Of a stretch of 29,498 nucleotides of DNA, positions 7,452-14,592 are shown in pieces. The DNA comes from SFEL01 sp964392455. GTDB lineage: Bacteria; Bacillota; Clostridia; Christensenellales; CAG-138. The position numbers were made by a program, and so were the translations under genes. The notes below the pieces were generated by a model that was not told the origin of the DNA, searched no databases, and saw only the letters and a list, made by a program, of their open reading frames with translations. The stretch lies in the NCBI GenBank assembly GCA_964392455.1, contig CAYMPG010000022.1:1-29498 (forward strand). Direction: 5' to 3'. Position 1 is the first letter of the stretch, and each line of letters starts with the position of its first letter.

Positions 7452-10091
7452 ATGGAAAAGAAAAAGTACGTGTACCTCTTCAGCGAGGGAAATGCCAACA
7501 TGCGTAACCTGCTGGGCGGCAAGGGTGCCAACCTGGCCGAAATGACCGGCCTGGGTATGCCTGTTCCCCAGGGCTTCACCGTTACCACCGAGGCCTGCGC
7601 CAAGTATTATGAAGATGGCAAGTGGATCAATGACAGCATAGTTGCAGAGATCTACGAATACCTTGAGAAGCTGGAAGAGATTTCCGGCAAGAAGTTTGGC
7701 GATCCTGAAAACCCCCTGCTGGTCTCTGTTCGTTCCGGTGCCCGCGCATCCATGCCCGGCATGATGGATACCATACTGAACCTCGGTCTTAATGAAGAAG
7801 TAGTAGAGTCCTTCGCCAAGAAGAGCAACAACCCCCGCTGGGCATGGGACTGCTATCGTCGTTTCATCCAGATGTATTCCGACGTCGTAATGGAGGTGGG
7901 CAAGAAGTACTTTGAAGAGCTCATCGACAAGATGAAGGAAGAAAAGGGCGTAACTCAGGACGTTGAGCTGACCGCTGACGATCTGAAGGTGCTTGCAAAT
8001 CAGTTCAAGGCCGAATACAAGGCCAAGATTGGCAAGGACTTCCCCACTGATCCCCGTGAGCAGCTGCTGGGCGCCATCAAGGCTGTATTCCGCAGCTGGG
8101 ATAACCCCCGTGCAGTATACTATCGCCGCATGAATGACATCCCCTCCGATTGGGGCACTGCCGTTAACGTACAGATGATGGTATTCGGCAATACCGGCGA
8201 TAAGTCCGGTACCGGCGTAGCCTTCACCCGCAACCCTGCCACCGGCGAAAAGAAGCTGTTTGGCGAGTTCCTGATGAATGCACAGGGCGAAGACGTTGTA
8301 GCTGGCGTTCGCACTCCTCAGAGCATCGATGAGCTGAAGAAAGTAATGCCCGCTGCCTATGAGCAGTTTGTTCAGATATCCGATAAGCTGGAAAAGCACT
8401 ACAGGGATATGCAGGATATGGAGTTCACCATTGAAGACGAGAAGCTCTTCATGCTCCAGACCCGTAACGGCAAGCGCACCGCTGCCGCCGCCCTCAAGAT
8501 TGCCTGCGACCTGGTTGATGAAGGCATGATCACCAAGGAAGAGGCCGTAATGACCGTTGACCCCAAGCAGCTTGACGCCCTGCTCCATCCCCAGTTTGAC
8601 GCAGCCGACCTTAAGAAGGCTACCGTTATCGGCACCGGCCTTGCAGCCTCCCCCGGAGCAGCCCATGGCCGCATCGTATTCAGCACCGAGGCTGCCCTCC
8701 AGCAGGTTGGCCGTGGCCATAAGGTTATCCTGGTTCGTCAGGAGACCAGCCCCGAGGATATCGAGGGTATGCATCATGCCGATGGTATCCTTACCGCCCG
8801 TGGCGGCATGACCTCCCATGCTGCAGTAGTTGCCCGTGGTATGGGTACCTGCTGCGTAGCAGGCTGCAGCACCCTGAGGGTAGATGAAGAAAACAAGACC
8901 ATGACCATCGGTGACAGGGTCTACCATGAGAAGGACCATATCTCTCTGGATGGCTCCACCGGTATGATTTACGACGGCAAGCTGCCCAAGCGTGAAGCTC
9001 AGATTGGCGGCGACTTTGCCCGCCTCATGTCCTGGGCAGATGAGTTCCGTACCCTTAAGGTACGCACTAATGCTGATAACCCCCACGATGCTGCCATCGC
9101 CGTTCGTTTCGGCGCAGAGGGCATCGGCCTTTGCCGCACCGAGCATATGTTCTTCCAGGAGGATCGTATCCCCGCTATGCGTGAGATGATCCTCGCCAAG
9201 AGCGTACAGGCCCGCCGTGACGCCCTGAGCAAGCTCCTGCCCATGCAGCGCAAGGACTTTGAGGGCATCTATCGTGAGATGGGCGACTTCCCTGTAACCA
9301 TCCGTTTCCTGGATCCCCCACTCCACGAGTTCCTGCCCACCAAGGATGAGGAAATTGCCGACCTGGCAAAGCGTATGGGCGTTAGCGAGCAGGAAATCAG
9401 GGATACCATCGATAGCCTCCATGAGTTCAACCCCATGATGGGCCATCGTGGCTGCCGCCTTGCAGTTACCTATCCTGAAATCGCTGAGATGCAGACCCGC
9501 GCGGTCATAGAGGCTGCCATCAACGTAAGCCGTGAAACCGGCAAGACCGTGGTGCCTGAAATCATGATTCCCCTGGTAGGCGAGGAGAAGGAGCTGCAGT
9601 TCGTTAAGAACGTAGTAGACAAGACCGCCCACATCGTTATGGATGAGAATCGCATGGAGCTGCCCTACCTGGTAGGTACCATGATTGAGATTCCCCGTGC
9701 GGCTCTGACTGCTGATGAGCTGGCCAAGCAGGCTCAGTTCTTCTCCTTCGGCACCAACGACCTGACCCAGATGACCTTCGGCTTCAGCCGTGACGATGCT
9801 GGCAAGTTCCTGGATGCCTACTACAACAATAAGATTTACGAGTTTGATCCCTTTGCCAAGCTGGACGTAAACGGCGTAGGCCGTCTGGTAAGCATGGCTG
9901 CCAAGCTGGGCCGCAGCACCCGTCCCGATATCCATCTGGGCATCTGCGGTGAGCACGGCGGCGATCCTTCCACCGTTGAGTTCTGCAACGAGGTGGGCCT
10001 GGATTACGTATCCTGCTCCCCCTTCCGTGTACCCATCGCCCGTCTGGCTGCCGCACAGGCTGCTCTTAAGGCTGCCAAGAAGCAGGCATAA
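7452..10091 (+). CDS. ppdK: Pyruvate, phosphate dikinase
   Basis: The 879-residue enzyme interconverts pyruvate, ATP and phosphate with phosphoenolpyruvate, AMP and pyrophosphate, linking glycolysis or gluconeogenesis to pyrophosphate use in anaerobes. Domain order is normal: N-terminal ATP-grasp (starting LLGGKGANLAEM), central phosphohistidine domain with H456 in GGMTSHAAVVARG, and C-terminal PEP-binding barrel with C832 in GICGEHGGDPSTVEFC. The start has a GGAGG box 6 bases upstream. Codon use differs from the flanking genes (ATC for Ile, CGT/CGC for Arg, GTT/GTA for Val), as expected for a highly expressed gene. It is flanked by its own promoter and terminator. Confidence 0.98.
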   Translation: MEKKKYVYLFSEGNANMRNLLGGKGANLAEMTGLGMPVPQGFTVTTEACAKYYEDGKWINDSIVAEIYEYLEKLEEISGKKFGDPENPLLVSVRSGARASMPGMMDTILNLGLNEEVVESFAKKSNNPRWAWDCYRRFIQMYSDVVMEVGKKYFEELIDKMKEEKGVTQDVELTADDLKVLANQFKAEYKAKIGKDFPTDPREQLLGAIKAVFRSWDNPRAVYYRRMNDIPSDWGTAVNVQMMVFGNTGDKSGTGVAFTRNPATGEKKLFGEFLMNAQGEDVVAGVRTPQSIDELKKVMPAAYEQFVQISDKLEKHYRDMQDMEFTIEDEKLFMLQTRNGKRTAAAALKIACDLVDEGMITKEEAVMTVDPKQLDALLHPQFDAADLKKATVIGTGLAASPGAAHGRIVFSTEAALQQVGRGHKVILVRQETSPEDIEGMHHADGILTARGGMTSHAAVVARGMGTCCVAGCSTLRVDEENKTMTIGDRVYHEKDHISLDGSTGMIYDGKLPKREAQIGGDFARLMSWADEFRTLKVRTNADNPHDAAIAVRFGAEGIGLCRTEHMFFQEDRIPAMREMILAKSVQARRDALSKLLPMQRKDFEGIYREMGDFPVTIRFLDPPLHEFLPTKDEEIADLAKRMGVSEQEIRDTIDSLHEFNPMMGHRGCRLAVTYPEIAEMQTRAVIEAAINVSRETGKTVVPEIMIPLVGEEKELQFVKNVVDKTAHIVMDENRMELPYLVGTMIEIPRAALTADELAKQAQFFSFGTNDLTQMTFGFSRDDAGKFLDAYYNNKIYEFDPFAKLDVNGVGRLVSMAAKLGRSTRPDIHLGICGEHGGDPSTVEFCNEVGLDYVSCSPFRVPIARLAAAQAALKAAKKQA

Positions 10092-10130
10092 GGCTCTGCT
10101 TTCAGCCTGATACAAGTACTTTGAGTCATA

Positions 10131-10168
10131 GCCGGGCCAGAGGCATACAGTGTGCTGCTGTGCCCGGC
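10131..10168 (+). other. Inverted repeat after ppdK
   Basis: GCCGGGC-CAG (10131-10140) pairs with CTG-T-GCCCGGC (10158-10168), giving a 10-pair stem with one bulge. No T-run follows, so it may be an mRNA 3'-end stabilising hairpin upstream of the true terminator. Confidence 0.5.
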
Positions 10169-10188
10169 AATAAAATGATGTATTTGTT

Positions 10189-10243
10189 CACCGCTGGTCA
10201 ATGCCGTAATTGATTGCAGCATTGACCGGCGGTGCTTTTGTTT
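10189..10243 (+). terminator. Rho-independent terminator of ppdK
   Basis: CACCGCTGGTCAATGC (10189-10204) pairs with GCATTGACCGGCGGTG (10219-10234): 16 pairs with a single T-G wobble and a 14-base loop. The stem is followed by CTTTTGTTT. Confidence 0.9.
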
Positions 10244-10258
10244 GTAAATTGTTAAAAA

Positions 10259-10287
10259 TTGCACACACATAATGCGTGCTTTATATA
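10259..10287 (+). promoter_or_regulatory. Possible promoter of the hydrogenase gene
   Basis: TTGCAC (10259-10264), a 17-base spacer and TATATA (10282-10287) resemble a sigma A promoter. The predicted start point near 10294 falls inside the GAGAGG ribosome site (10291-10296), so the true start point or promoter may differ. A promoter is expected here because a strong terminator precedes the gene. Confidence 0.35.
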
Positions 10288-10302
10288 AAAGAGAGGTAAA
10301 AA

Positions 10303-11805
10303 ATGCGCGGAGTACCTTCATTGATCACGGATATAAGAAAAAAGGTCTTTACCGAAGTGGCCCGGATGGCCTATGCGGATGATTATTCCAATGTGGAGGA
10401 GCTGCCCTACAAGATAGTCCCGGGAGATCAGCCTCTGCACAGGGAGTCCATATTCCTTGAGAGGGCCATAGCAGGCGAGCGTGTGCGCCTTGCAATGGGC
10501 CTTGGTATGCGTCCCGTGCAGACAAGGGCACTGATGCGTGAGGGAATGGACCATGCGGCCATAGCAGAGCAGTATTATGAGCCGCCCCTTATAAATATCA
10601 TTCCTTATGCCTGTCATGCCTGTACCGGCAACCAGTACAGGGTGACGGAGCATTGTCAGAACTGCCTGGCTGCATCCTGCCAGAAGGTATGCCCCAATGG
10701 AGCCATATCCTTTGTAAACGGAAAGAGCAAGATAGACCAGAGCAAGTGCGTAAAGTGCGGCAAGTGCGCCAAGGCCTGCCCTTACCATGCCATAATCCAT
10801 CTGGAGCGGCCCTGTGCTGCCGCCTGCGGTATGGATGCCATAGGCTGCGATGAGCATGGCAGGGCGGTCATAGATCAGGATAAGTGTGTTTCCTGCGGCC
10901 AGTGCCTGGTTAATTGCCCCTTTGGCGCAATAGTGGACAAGGGCCAGATATTCCAGGTGATACAGGCCATCCTCAAGGGAGAGCAGGTGATAGCCATCGT
11001 TGCGCCGGCGTTTATAGGCCAGTTCAGCGGCAGGGTATCCCCCGGCCAGTTTGTGGTGGCAATGAAGGAGCTGGGCTTTAAGAGGGTGGTGGAGGTTGCC
11101 ATAGGGGCTGACCTTTGCACCATAGAGGAAGCAAAGGACTTTGTGGAAAAAGTACCTGCACAGCAGAATTACATGGCCACATCCTGCTGCCCCGCATGGC
11201 ATTCCATGATAGAAAAGCTGTATCCCAGCGAGGTGGGCAAAATATCCATGACGCTCACCCCTATGGTTTTCACCGCCAGAATGGTAAAAAAGCAGAGGCC
11301 GGGCTGCAAGGTGGTATTCGTTGGCCCCTGCGCTGCAAAGAAGCTGGAGGCAATACGGGAGGACATCCGCTCGGATGTGGATTTCGTGCTGACCTTTGAG
11401 GAGCTTCAGGGTATGTTTGAGGCCAAGGGAATAGATTTTGATTCCATAGAGGGCACTGATTTTCTGAATGAGGGAACGGCTGCTGGCCGTGGCTTTGCCG
11501 TGGCAGGCGGTGTTGCCAAGGCTGTAACAGACCTTATGCACGAAAAAGACCCGGATATGGAGATAAAGACCGCAAGGGCGGAGGGCCTGAGGGATTGCCG
11601 CAAGCTCATCGCCATGGCCAAGGCCGGAAAATACAATGGATACCTGCTGGAGGGCATGGCCTGCCCAGGCGGCTGCGTTGCAGTCGTTGGCACCATACTG
11701 CCCTTAGATCATGCGCAGAAGGTAGTATACAAATATCAGCAGGAGGCGGGAGCCACCTCCCCCTACGAAAGCTCATATAAGGATATGAGCGATACGCTGG
11801 ATTAG
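10303..11805 (+). CDS. [FeFe]-hydrogenase, group B-like, with ferredoxin-type clusters
   Basis: The 500-residue cytoplasmic protein combines ferredoxin-type Fe-S motifs with an [FeFe]-hydrogenase H-cluster domain. Two classical 4Fe-4S motifs are C149-x2-C152-x2-C155-x3-C159 and C195-x2-C198-x2-C201-x3-C205; additional cysteines (104, 107, 118, 121, 126, 130) suggest further clusters. H-cluster signatures are L1 TSCCPAW (C295-C296), L2 GPCAAKK (C343) and L3 EGMACPGGC (C454, C458). L2 begins GPC rather than MPC, and the GGGQP ending of group A L3 is missing, which fits the monomeric group B type. The likely role is ferredoxin-linked hydrogen metabolism. A sensory or non-hydrogenase role is possible. 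Confidence 0.88.
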   Translation: MRGVPSLITDIRKKVFTEVARMAYADDYSNVEELPYKIVPGDQPLHRESIFLERAIAGERVRLAMGLGMRPVQTRALMREGMDHAAIAEQYYEPPLINIIPYACHACTGNQYRVTEHCQNCLAASCQKVCPNGAISFVNGKSKIDQSKCVKCGKCAKACPYHAIIHLERPCAAACGMDAIGCDEHGRAVIDQDKCVSCGQCLVNCPFGAIVDKGQIFQVIQAILKGEQVIAIVAPAFIGQFSGRVSPGQFVVAMKELGFKRVVEVAIGADLCTIEEAKDFVEKVPAQQNYMATSCCPAWHSMIEKLYPSEVGKISMTLTPMVFTARMVKKQRPGCKVVFVGPCAAKKLEAIREDIRSDVDFVLTFEELQGMFEAKGIDFDSIEGTDFLNEGTAAGRGFAVAGGVAKAVTDLMHEKDPDMEIKTARAEGLRDCRKLIAMAKAGKYNGYLLEGMACPGGCVAVVGTILPLDHAQKVVYKYQQEAGATSPYESSYKDMSDTLD

Positions 11806-11820
11806 TAACCATACAGGCCC

Positions 11821-11855
11821 ACGGCAGATGCAGAAATGCATCTGCCGTGTTTTAA
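11821..11855 (+). terminator. Rho-independent terminator after the hydrogenase gene
   Basis: A perfect 12-pair stem, ACGGCAGATGCA (11821-11832) with TGCATCTGCCGT (11837-11848), is closed by a GAAA tetraloop and followed by GTTTTAATT. Confidence 0.92.
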
Positions 11856-11897
11856 TTCTTTGCCGCAGGATAAAAGGGCCGCCGGCTGTCCATTCAT

Positions 11898-11926
11898 GCA
11901 TACCCCACATTGTGCGCTCATAAGAT
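11898..11926 (+). promoter_or_regulatory. Possible sporulation-sigma promoter of spoIIID
   Basis: GCATA (11898-11902) and CATAAGAT (11919-11926) are 16 bases apart and resemble sigma E-type elements. In Bacillus, spoIIID is transcribed by sigma E. The match is partial and the spacing slightly long, so this is tentative. Confidence 0.3.
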
Positions 11927-11953
11927 TTACAAAGCACATTCGGGGGTATAAAG

Positions 11954-12202
11954 ATGTACGAGTACATTGAAGAGCGGGTAATGGACGTGGCAAATTATAT
12001 AATAGAAAACGGCGCCACCGTAAGGCAGGCCGCCACACGCTTTGGCATAAGCAAATCCACCGTCCATAAGGACATGGCCGAAAGGCTGAGGCATATCGAT
12101 TCCGCCGCCGCTGCGGCCGTCAGGGAGGTATTGCAGCATAATAAGGAGGAGCGGCACATAAGGGGTGGTATGGCCACCTACAGGAAGTATAAGGGGCTGT
12201 AA
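11954..12202 (+). CDS. spoIIID: Sporulation transcription factor SpoIIID
   Basis: This 82-residue DNA-binding protein is SpoIIID, the mother-cell regulator that acts after sigma E to switch genes on or off before sigma K. The helix-turn-helix covers about residues 23-45 (VRQAATRFGISKSTVHKDM). The basic tail HIRGGMATYRKYKGL is typical of the family. The start has a GGGGG ribosome site 7 bases upstream. It stands alone between the hydrogenase terminator and the MarR gene. Confidence 0.96.
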   Translation: MYEYIEERVMDVANYIIENGATVRQAATRFGISKSTVHKDMAERLRHIDSAAAAAVREVLQHNKEERHIRGGMATYRKYKGL

Positions 12203-12209
12203 GGCTGCA

Positions 12210-12239
12210 TTGACAGAGCGGGCCGGAGTATGGTAACTT
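12210..12239 (+). promoter_or_regulatory. Candidate promoter of the MarR gene
   Basis: A consensus TTGACA (12210-12215) is followed after 18 bases by TAACTT (12234-12239), a weak -10 box. No better pair is seen before the gene. Confidence 0.4.
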
Positions 12240-12263
12240 TATCTATTGAAAAGTATAAGATAA
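12239..12263. promoter_or_regulatory. Imperfect dyad upstream of the MarR gene
   Basis: TTATCTAT (12239-12246) and ATAAGATAA (12255-12263) are inverted copies with one extra base. The dyad lies just downstream of the candidate -10 box and 13 bases before the start codon, a position suited to autoregulation by the MarR protein. This is inferred. Confidence 0.35.
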
Positions 12264-12276
12264 CTCCGGGTGGTTT

Positions 12277-12723
12277 ATGAAAAGCATAGAAAAGCAGATA
12301 ATGGAAGCCTTTGCAAAGGTCAGGCTGGAATTTTACAGAAAGGTATTTACCCGAGTGCGGGAGCGGGATGGAAGCCTGAGCGCAATGGAGGTATTCTCCC
12401 TTGAGGTGATATACGCACTCAACAGGCCCACCATAGGCCAGTTTGCAAGGTTTATAGGCATATCCCAGTCCAATGCCACATATAAGGTGAATTCTCTTAC
12501 CCGCAAGGGATACCTGGTACGCTGCCCCTCAGAGGTGGACGGGCGGGAGTATACCCTTGAGCTTTCGGATAAGTTTTACAGCTATACGGATATGCTGGAA
12601 GGGGATATTACCGGCATAATCGATAAAATAACAGACGAGCTGTCTCCGGAGGAGCTTTCTGCGGTATCCAAGGCAGTCAGCATAGTTTCCCGGGAGATGG
12701 ATCTGGCTGAGAAAAGACAATAG
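12277..12723 (+). CDS. MarR-family transcriptional regulator
   Basis: The 148-residue protein has the MarR layout: N-terminal dimerisation helices, a winged helix-turn-helix near residues 48-95 (PTIGQFARFIGISQSNATYKV, then RKGYLVRCPSEVDGREYTLELSD), and C-terminal dimer helices. The wing D-G-R-E motif is typical. Ligand and targets are unknown. No transporter or enzyme gene lies beside it in the same direction, so it may regulate itself or distant genes. A bidirectional terminator follows. Confidence 0.88.
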   Translation: MKSIEKQIMEAFAKVRLEFYRKVFTRVRERDGSLSAMEVFSLEVIYALNRPTIGQFARFIGISQSNATYKVNSLTRKGYLVRCPSEVDGREYTLELSDKFYSYTDMLEGDITGIIDKITDELSPEELSAVSKAVSIVSREMDLAEKRQ

Positions 12724-12743
12724 CGTCACTGCGCTTCAATAAC

Positions 12744-12773
12744 AAAAAAGCCCGATGGTATATCGGGCTTTTT
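12744..12773. terminator. Bidirectional terminator between convergent genes
   Basis: GCCCGAT (12750-12756) and ATCGGGC (12762-12768) form a 7-pair stem with a 5-base loop, flanked by six A's on the left and five T's on the right. It can stop the MarR transcript on the plus strand and the wall-protein transcript on the minus strand. Confidence 0.88.
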
Positions 12774-12799
12774 GCGTCTGTTTGTTTTTATGATGCAGC

Positions 12800-13654
12800 T
12801 TAGCTGCGCCCGGCGGCCTTGTAAATAAGCTCCTGATGCTCTGCATCAGGCAGCGCCCCAACGTGGGACAGGCTGCCATCAAAGAACAGGCAAACGTGGC
12901 CGCTCATGTCGTTTGAGGGATAGGTATCCTCCCCGTGGGGATAGCCCTGAAGGGAGGCGGCTATCTGCTTGCCGTTTACGGATACGGTGACGGCTCGCTT
13001 GGAAAAATTGAATTCGCCGCCAAATATGCCCTTGAGCACCCCTGCATTAAATGCATCCTTGCATTCCATTTCGGCGTGATTTGTGCCGCCGGTGAATACC
13101 ATGTAAAAGGTGGTGCCGGAATTATAGTCGGTGATAAGGTATGAGGAGCCTATGGCAAGGGATGCCCTGACATCTTCCCATTTTACCGCCTCGCCCAGGG
13201 TAGGCGAGTCTATCACGGAGCTGCTGCCTATGGGAATGGAGGTCTGTATGTCAGAGCGGGATACGTTATGGCGGAAAAGTATATCCATGGTCTGGGCGCC
13301 TATGGTGCCGTCTGCAATCATGGCAGTGCCGTCATCGGTGGTATGCTTGAGCTGAAACGCCTTGGCGGCGTTTGCAGTCATGCTCTGATACTTGCCGGTG
13401 GGCTTAAAGCTGAAATAGCACAGCTCCCTCAGCCGTATCTGTATGCGGACAACGTCCTCATCCGTGCCGCCCTGATTGGCGCTGAGGCTTATCAGCCCAT
13501 CAAAAGGGGCTGTCTGTGCGGATTTTGGCTGAATCACGGGATTTGGCGTGGCCGTTGGCACGGGGGTGGGGGAGGACTGCACCTCGTCAGCGTATGCGGC
13601 GCCGCTGCTGAGCAGCAGCATGGCGCACATTGTTGTGAGCAATAGCTTTTTCAT
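12800..13654 (-). CDS. Secreted peptidoglycan-binding protein with an unclassified C-terminal domain
   Basis: The 284-residue product begins with a signal peptide (MKKLLLTTMCAMLLLSSGAA, likely cleavage after A22). A Pro/Thr-rich linker at about 27-45 follows, then a peptidoglycan_binding_1-like domain at about 52-118 (DEDVVRIQIRLRELCYF, then DGTIGAQTMDILF). The C-terminal domain (about 155-284) contains H183 in NHAEME, H220 in GYPHG and H233-V-C235. It is shared with the protein at 18137-19273. The longer frame from TTG 13699 is rejected because the signal peptide starts at ATG 13654. No Shine-Dalgarno sequence precedes that ATG; a TGGTATAAT box lies just upstream instead. It sits downstream of yunB on the same strand, which hints at a spore-wall role. 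Confidence 0.8.
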   Translation of the reverse strand: MKKLLLTTMCAMLLLSSGAAYADEVQSSPTPVPTATPNPVIQPKSAQTAPFDGLISLSANQGGTDEDVVRIQIRLRELCYFSFKPTGKYQSMTANAAKAFQLKHTTDDGTAMIADGTIGAQTMDILFRHNVSRSDIQTSIPIGSSSVIDSPTLGEAVKWEDVRASLAIGSSYLITDYNSGTTFYMVFTGGTNHAEMECKDAFNAGVLKGIFGGEFNFSKRAVTVSVNGKQIAASLQGYPHGEDTYPSNDMSGHVCLFFDGSLSHVGALPDAEHQELIYKAAGRS

Positions 13655-13661
13655 GGGTAAT

Positions 13662-13670
13662 ATTATACCA
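13662..13670 (-). promoter_or_regulatory. Extended -10 box directly before the secreted protein gene
   Basis: The minus strand reads TGGTATAAT, an extended -10 element with perfect TATAAT, ending 7 bases before the ATG at 13654. Transcription would start at or next to the start codon and give a leaderless mRNA. No convincing -35 is seen, which extended -10 promoters can tolerate. Confidence 0.55.
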
Positions 13671-13708
13671 TGGCCGGGGCCTGTGCGCCATAGCGGCAAT
13701 GTAAAGAA

Positions 13709-14392
13709 TCATGCATCCGGCTCAGAGGGGATAAGGTTCAGAAGGTCTTCCTCGTTTGCAACGTTTGTATATGCCTGAGGCACATCCCCCACTATTATGC
13801 TTTCGGCAACGGCTGCCTTGGCGTTTACGCTTATGCTGCGGGATACGCCTGGCATTATGAGGCGTATGGTGGAGGTAAGGCGAATGCTTACCCGGTAAAG
13901 GGATTGATTTATTCCTGAGGATACCAGCTCAGATTCAAAGTCGCTCTGTACGCTGCCAACGGGAGTGAAGGTCACCTTTACCCCGGGCCCCCTGCCCGAA
14001 AGGAAGGTAATGCCGGATATTGTGCCAAGGGGTACTGATACCCCCTGCTCGCCCATGGCAGCTATGCGGGTCTGCGCGGCGGCGCAGCAATCCGATGCAA
14101 GCAGGTTCATCTGCCGGGTATCCGCCTGAATCATGTAAACCTTGCTGCCGTTATCATAGGCGGTGATAAGGGAGGAGTATGAGCCCTTGTCCATCCGCTC
14201 CATTATTGCGTCATTCATCGCGGATACCGCAAGGGAGGTTATGCGTGCCTCTGCAATGGCAGCGAGGGCAGGACGCATATTGTGATTTATCAGCAGCAGT
14301 ATGGCTGCAAGCAGGCAGACCGTGAGGCATATGCCCAGTATGAGCAGCCTTATGGGCCTGCGGCGTCTGCGGTGAACGGAGCTTTCTTCCAT
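13709..14392 (-). CDS. yunB: Sporulation protein YunB
   Basis: The 227-residue protein matches YunB, a sigma E-dependent sporulation protein of unknown mechanism. A basic N-terminus (RRRRRPIR) is followed by one membrane helix at about 13-35. The outer region carries family-like segments such as VSVPLGTISGITFLSGRGPGV and SDFESELVSSGINQ. The ATG at 14392 has a GGAAAGGCG ribosome site at some distance upstream. The gene is divergent from the penicillin-binding protein gene and precedes the secreted wall protein gene by 54 bases, possibly as one transcript. Confidence 0.9.
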   Translation of the reverse strand: MEESSVHRRRRRPIRLLILGICLTVCLLAAILLLINHNMRPALAAIAEARITSLAVSAMNDAIMERMDKGSYSSLITAYDNGSKVYMIQADTRQMNLLASDCCAAAQTRIAAMGEQGVSVPLGTISGITFLSGRGPGVKVTFTPVGSVQSDFESELVSSGINQSLYRVSIRLTSTIRLIMPGVSRSISVNAKAAVAESIIVGDVPQAYTNVANEEDLLNLIPSEPDA

Positions 14393-14420
14393 AAATAAAA
14401 AAACGCCTTTCCCAATATGC

Positions 14421-14438
14421 CGATAAGTAAACTTATCG
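14421..14438. promoter_or_regulatory. Perfect dyad between yunB and the PBP gene
   Basis: CGATAAGT and ACTTATCG are perfect inverted 8-mers separated by AA, typical of an operator for a dimeric regulator. It lies 29 bases upstream of yunB and about 30 bases upstream of the PBP promoter. A TTAATTAA palindrome overlaps its right edge. The binding protein is unknown. Confidence 0.5.
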
Positions 14439-14449
14439 TTAATTAAAAT

Positions 14450-14469
14450 ATATGCCGCCGGCGGCGTAT
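14450..14469. promoter_or_regulatory. GC-rich palindrome adjoining the PBP promoter
   Basis: ATATGCCGCCGGCGGCGTAT is a near-perfect 20-base palindrome with one T-G mismatch. It touches the -35 box of the PBP promoter and could be an operator or a cruciform-forming site. Confidence 0.4.
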
Positions 14470-14498
14470 TGAGGATGCAAATAACATTGTGGTATAAT
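14469..14498 (+). promoter_or_regulatory. Sigma A promoter (extended -10) of the PBP gene
   Basis: TTGAGG (14469-14474), an 18-base spacer and TGG-TATAAT (box at 14493-14498) form a strong promoter. The leader of about 88 bases contains a hairpin built from GGCGG (14512-14516) and CCGCC (14530-14534) with an inner AGG/CCT stem. Confidence 0.8.
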
Positions 14499-14592
14499 AT
14501 CTTTTACATATGGCGGAAAGGCGTGCCTGCCGCCTGTTTGTGATGAACGTGGGGGAATAATGCCATACGCCCATGCGTGAAAGGTTGAATAA

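Noticed and set aside
7437..10115. 892-codon open frame on the minus strand covering all of ppdK
   Set aside because: It mirrors ppdK exactly. The strong codon bias of ppdK avoids TTA, CTA and TCA in the relevant phase, so the antisense frame stays open. The translation shows no domain and ppdK is unmistakable.
10318..11541. 407-codon minus-strand frame inside the hydrogenase gene
   Set aside because: It is antisense to a clear coding gene, with no ribosome site and no recognisable protein features.
13655..13699. Upstream extension of the secreted protein to TTG 13699
   Set aside because: It would bury the signal peptide behind 15 residues and has no ribosome site; ATG 13654 starts a normal signal sequence.
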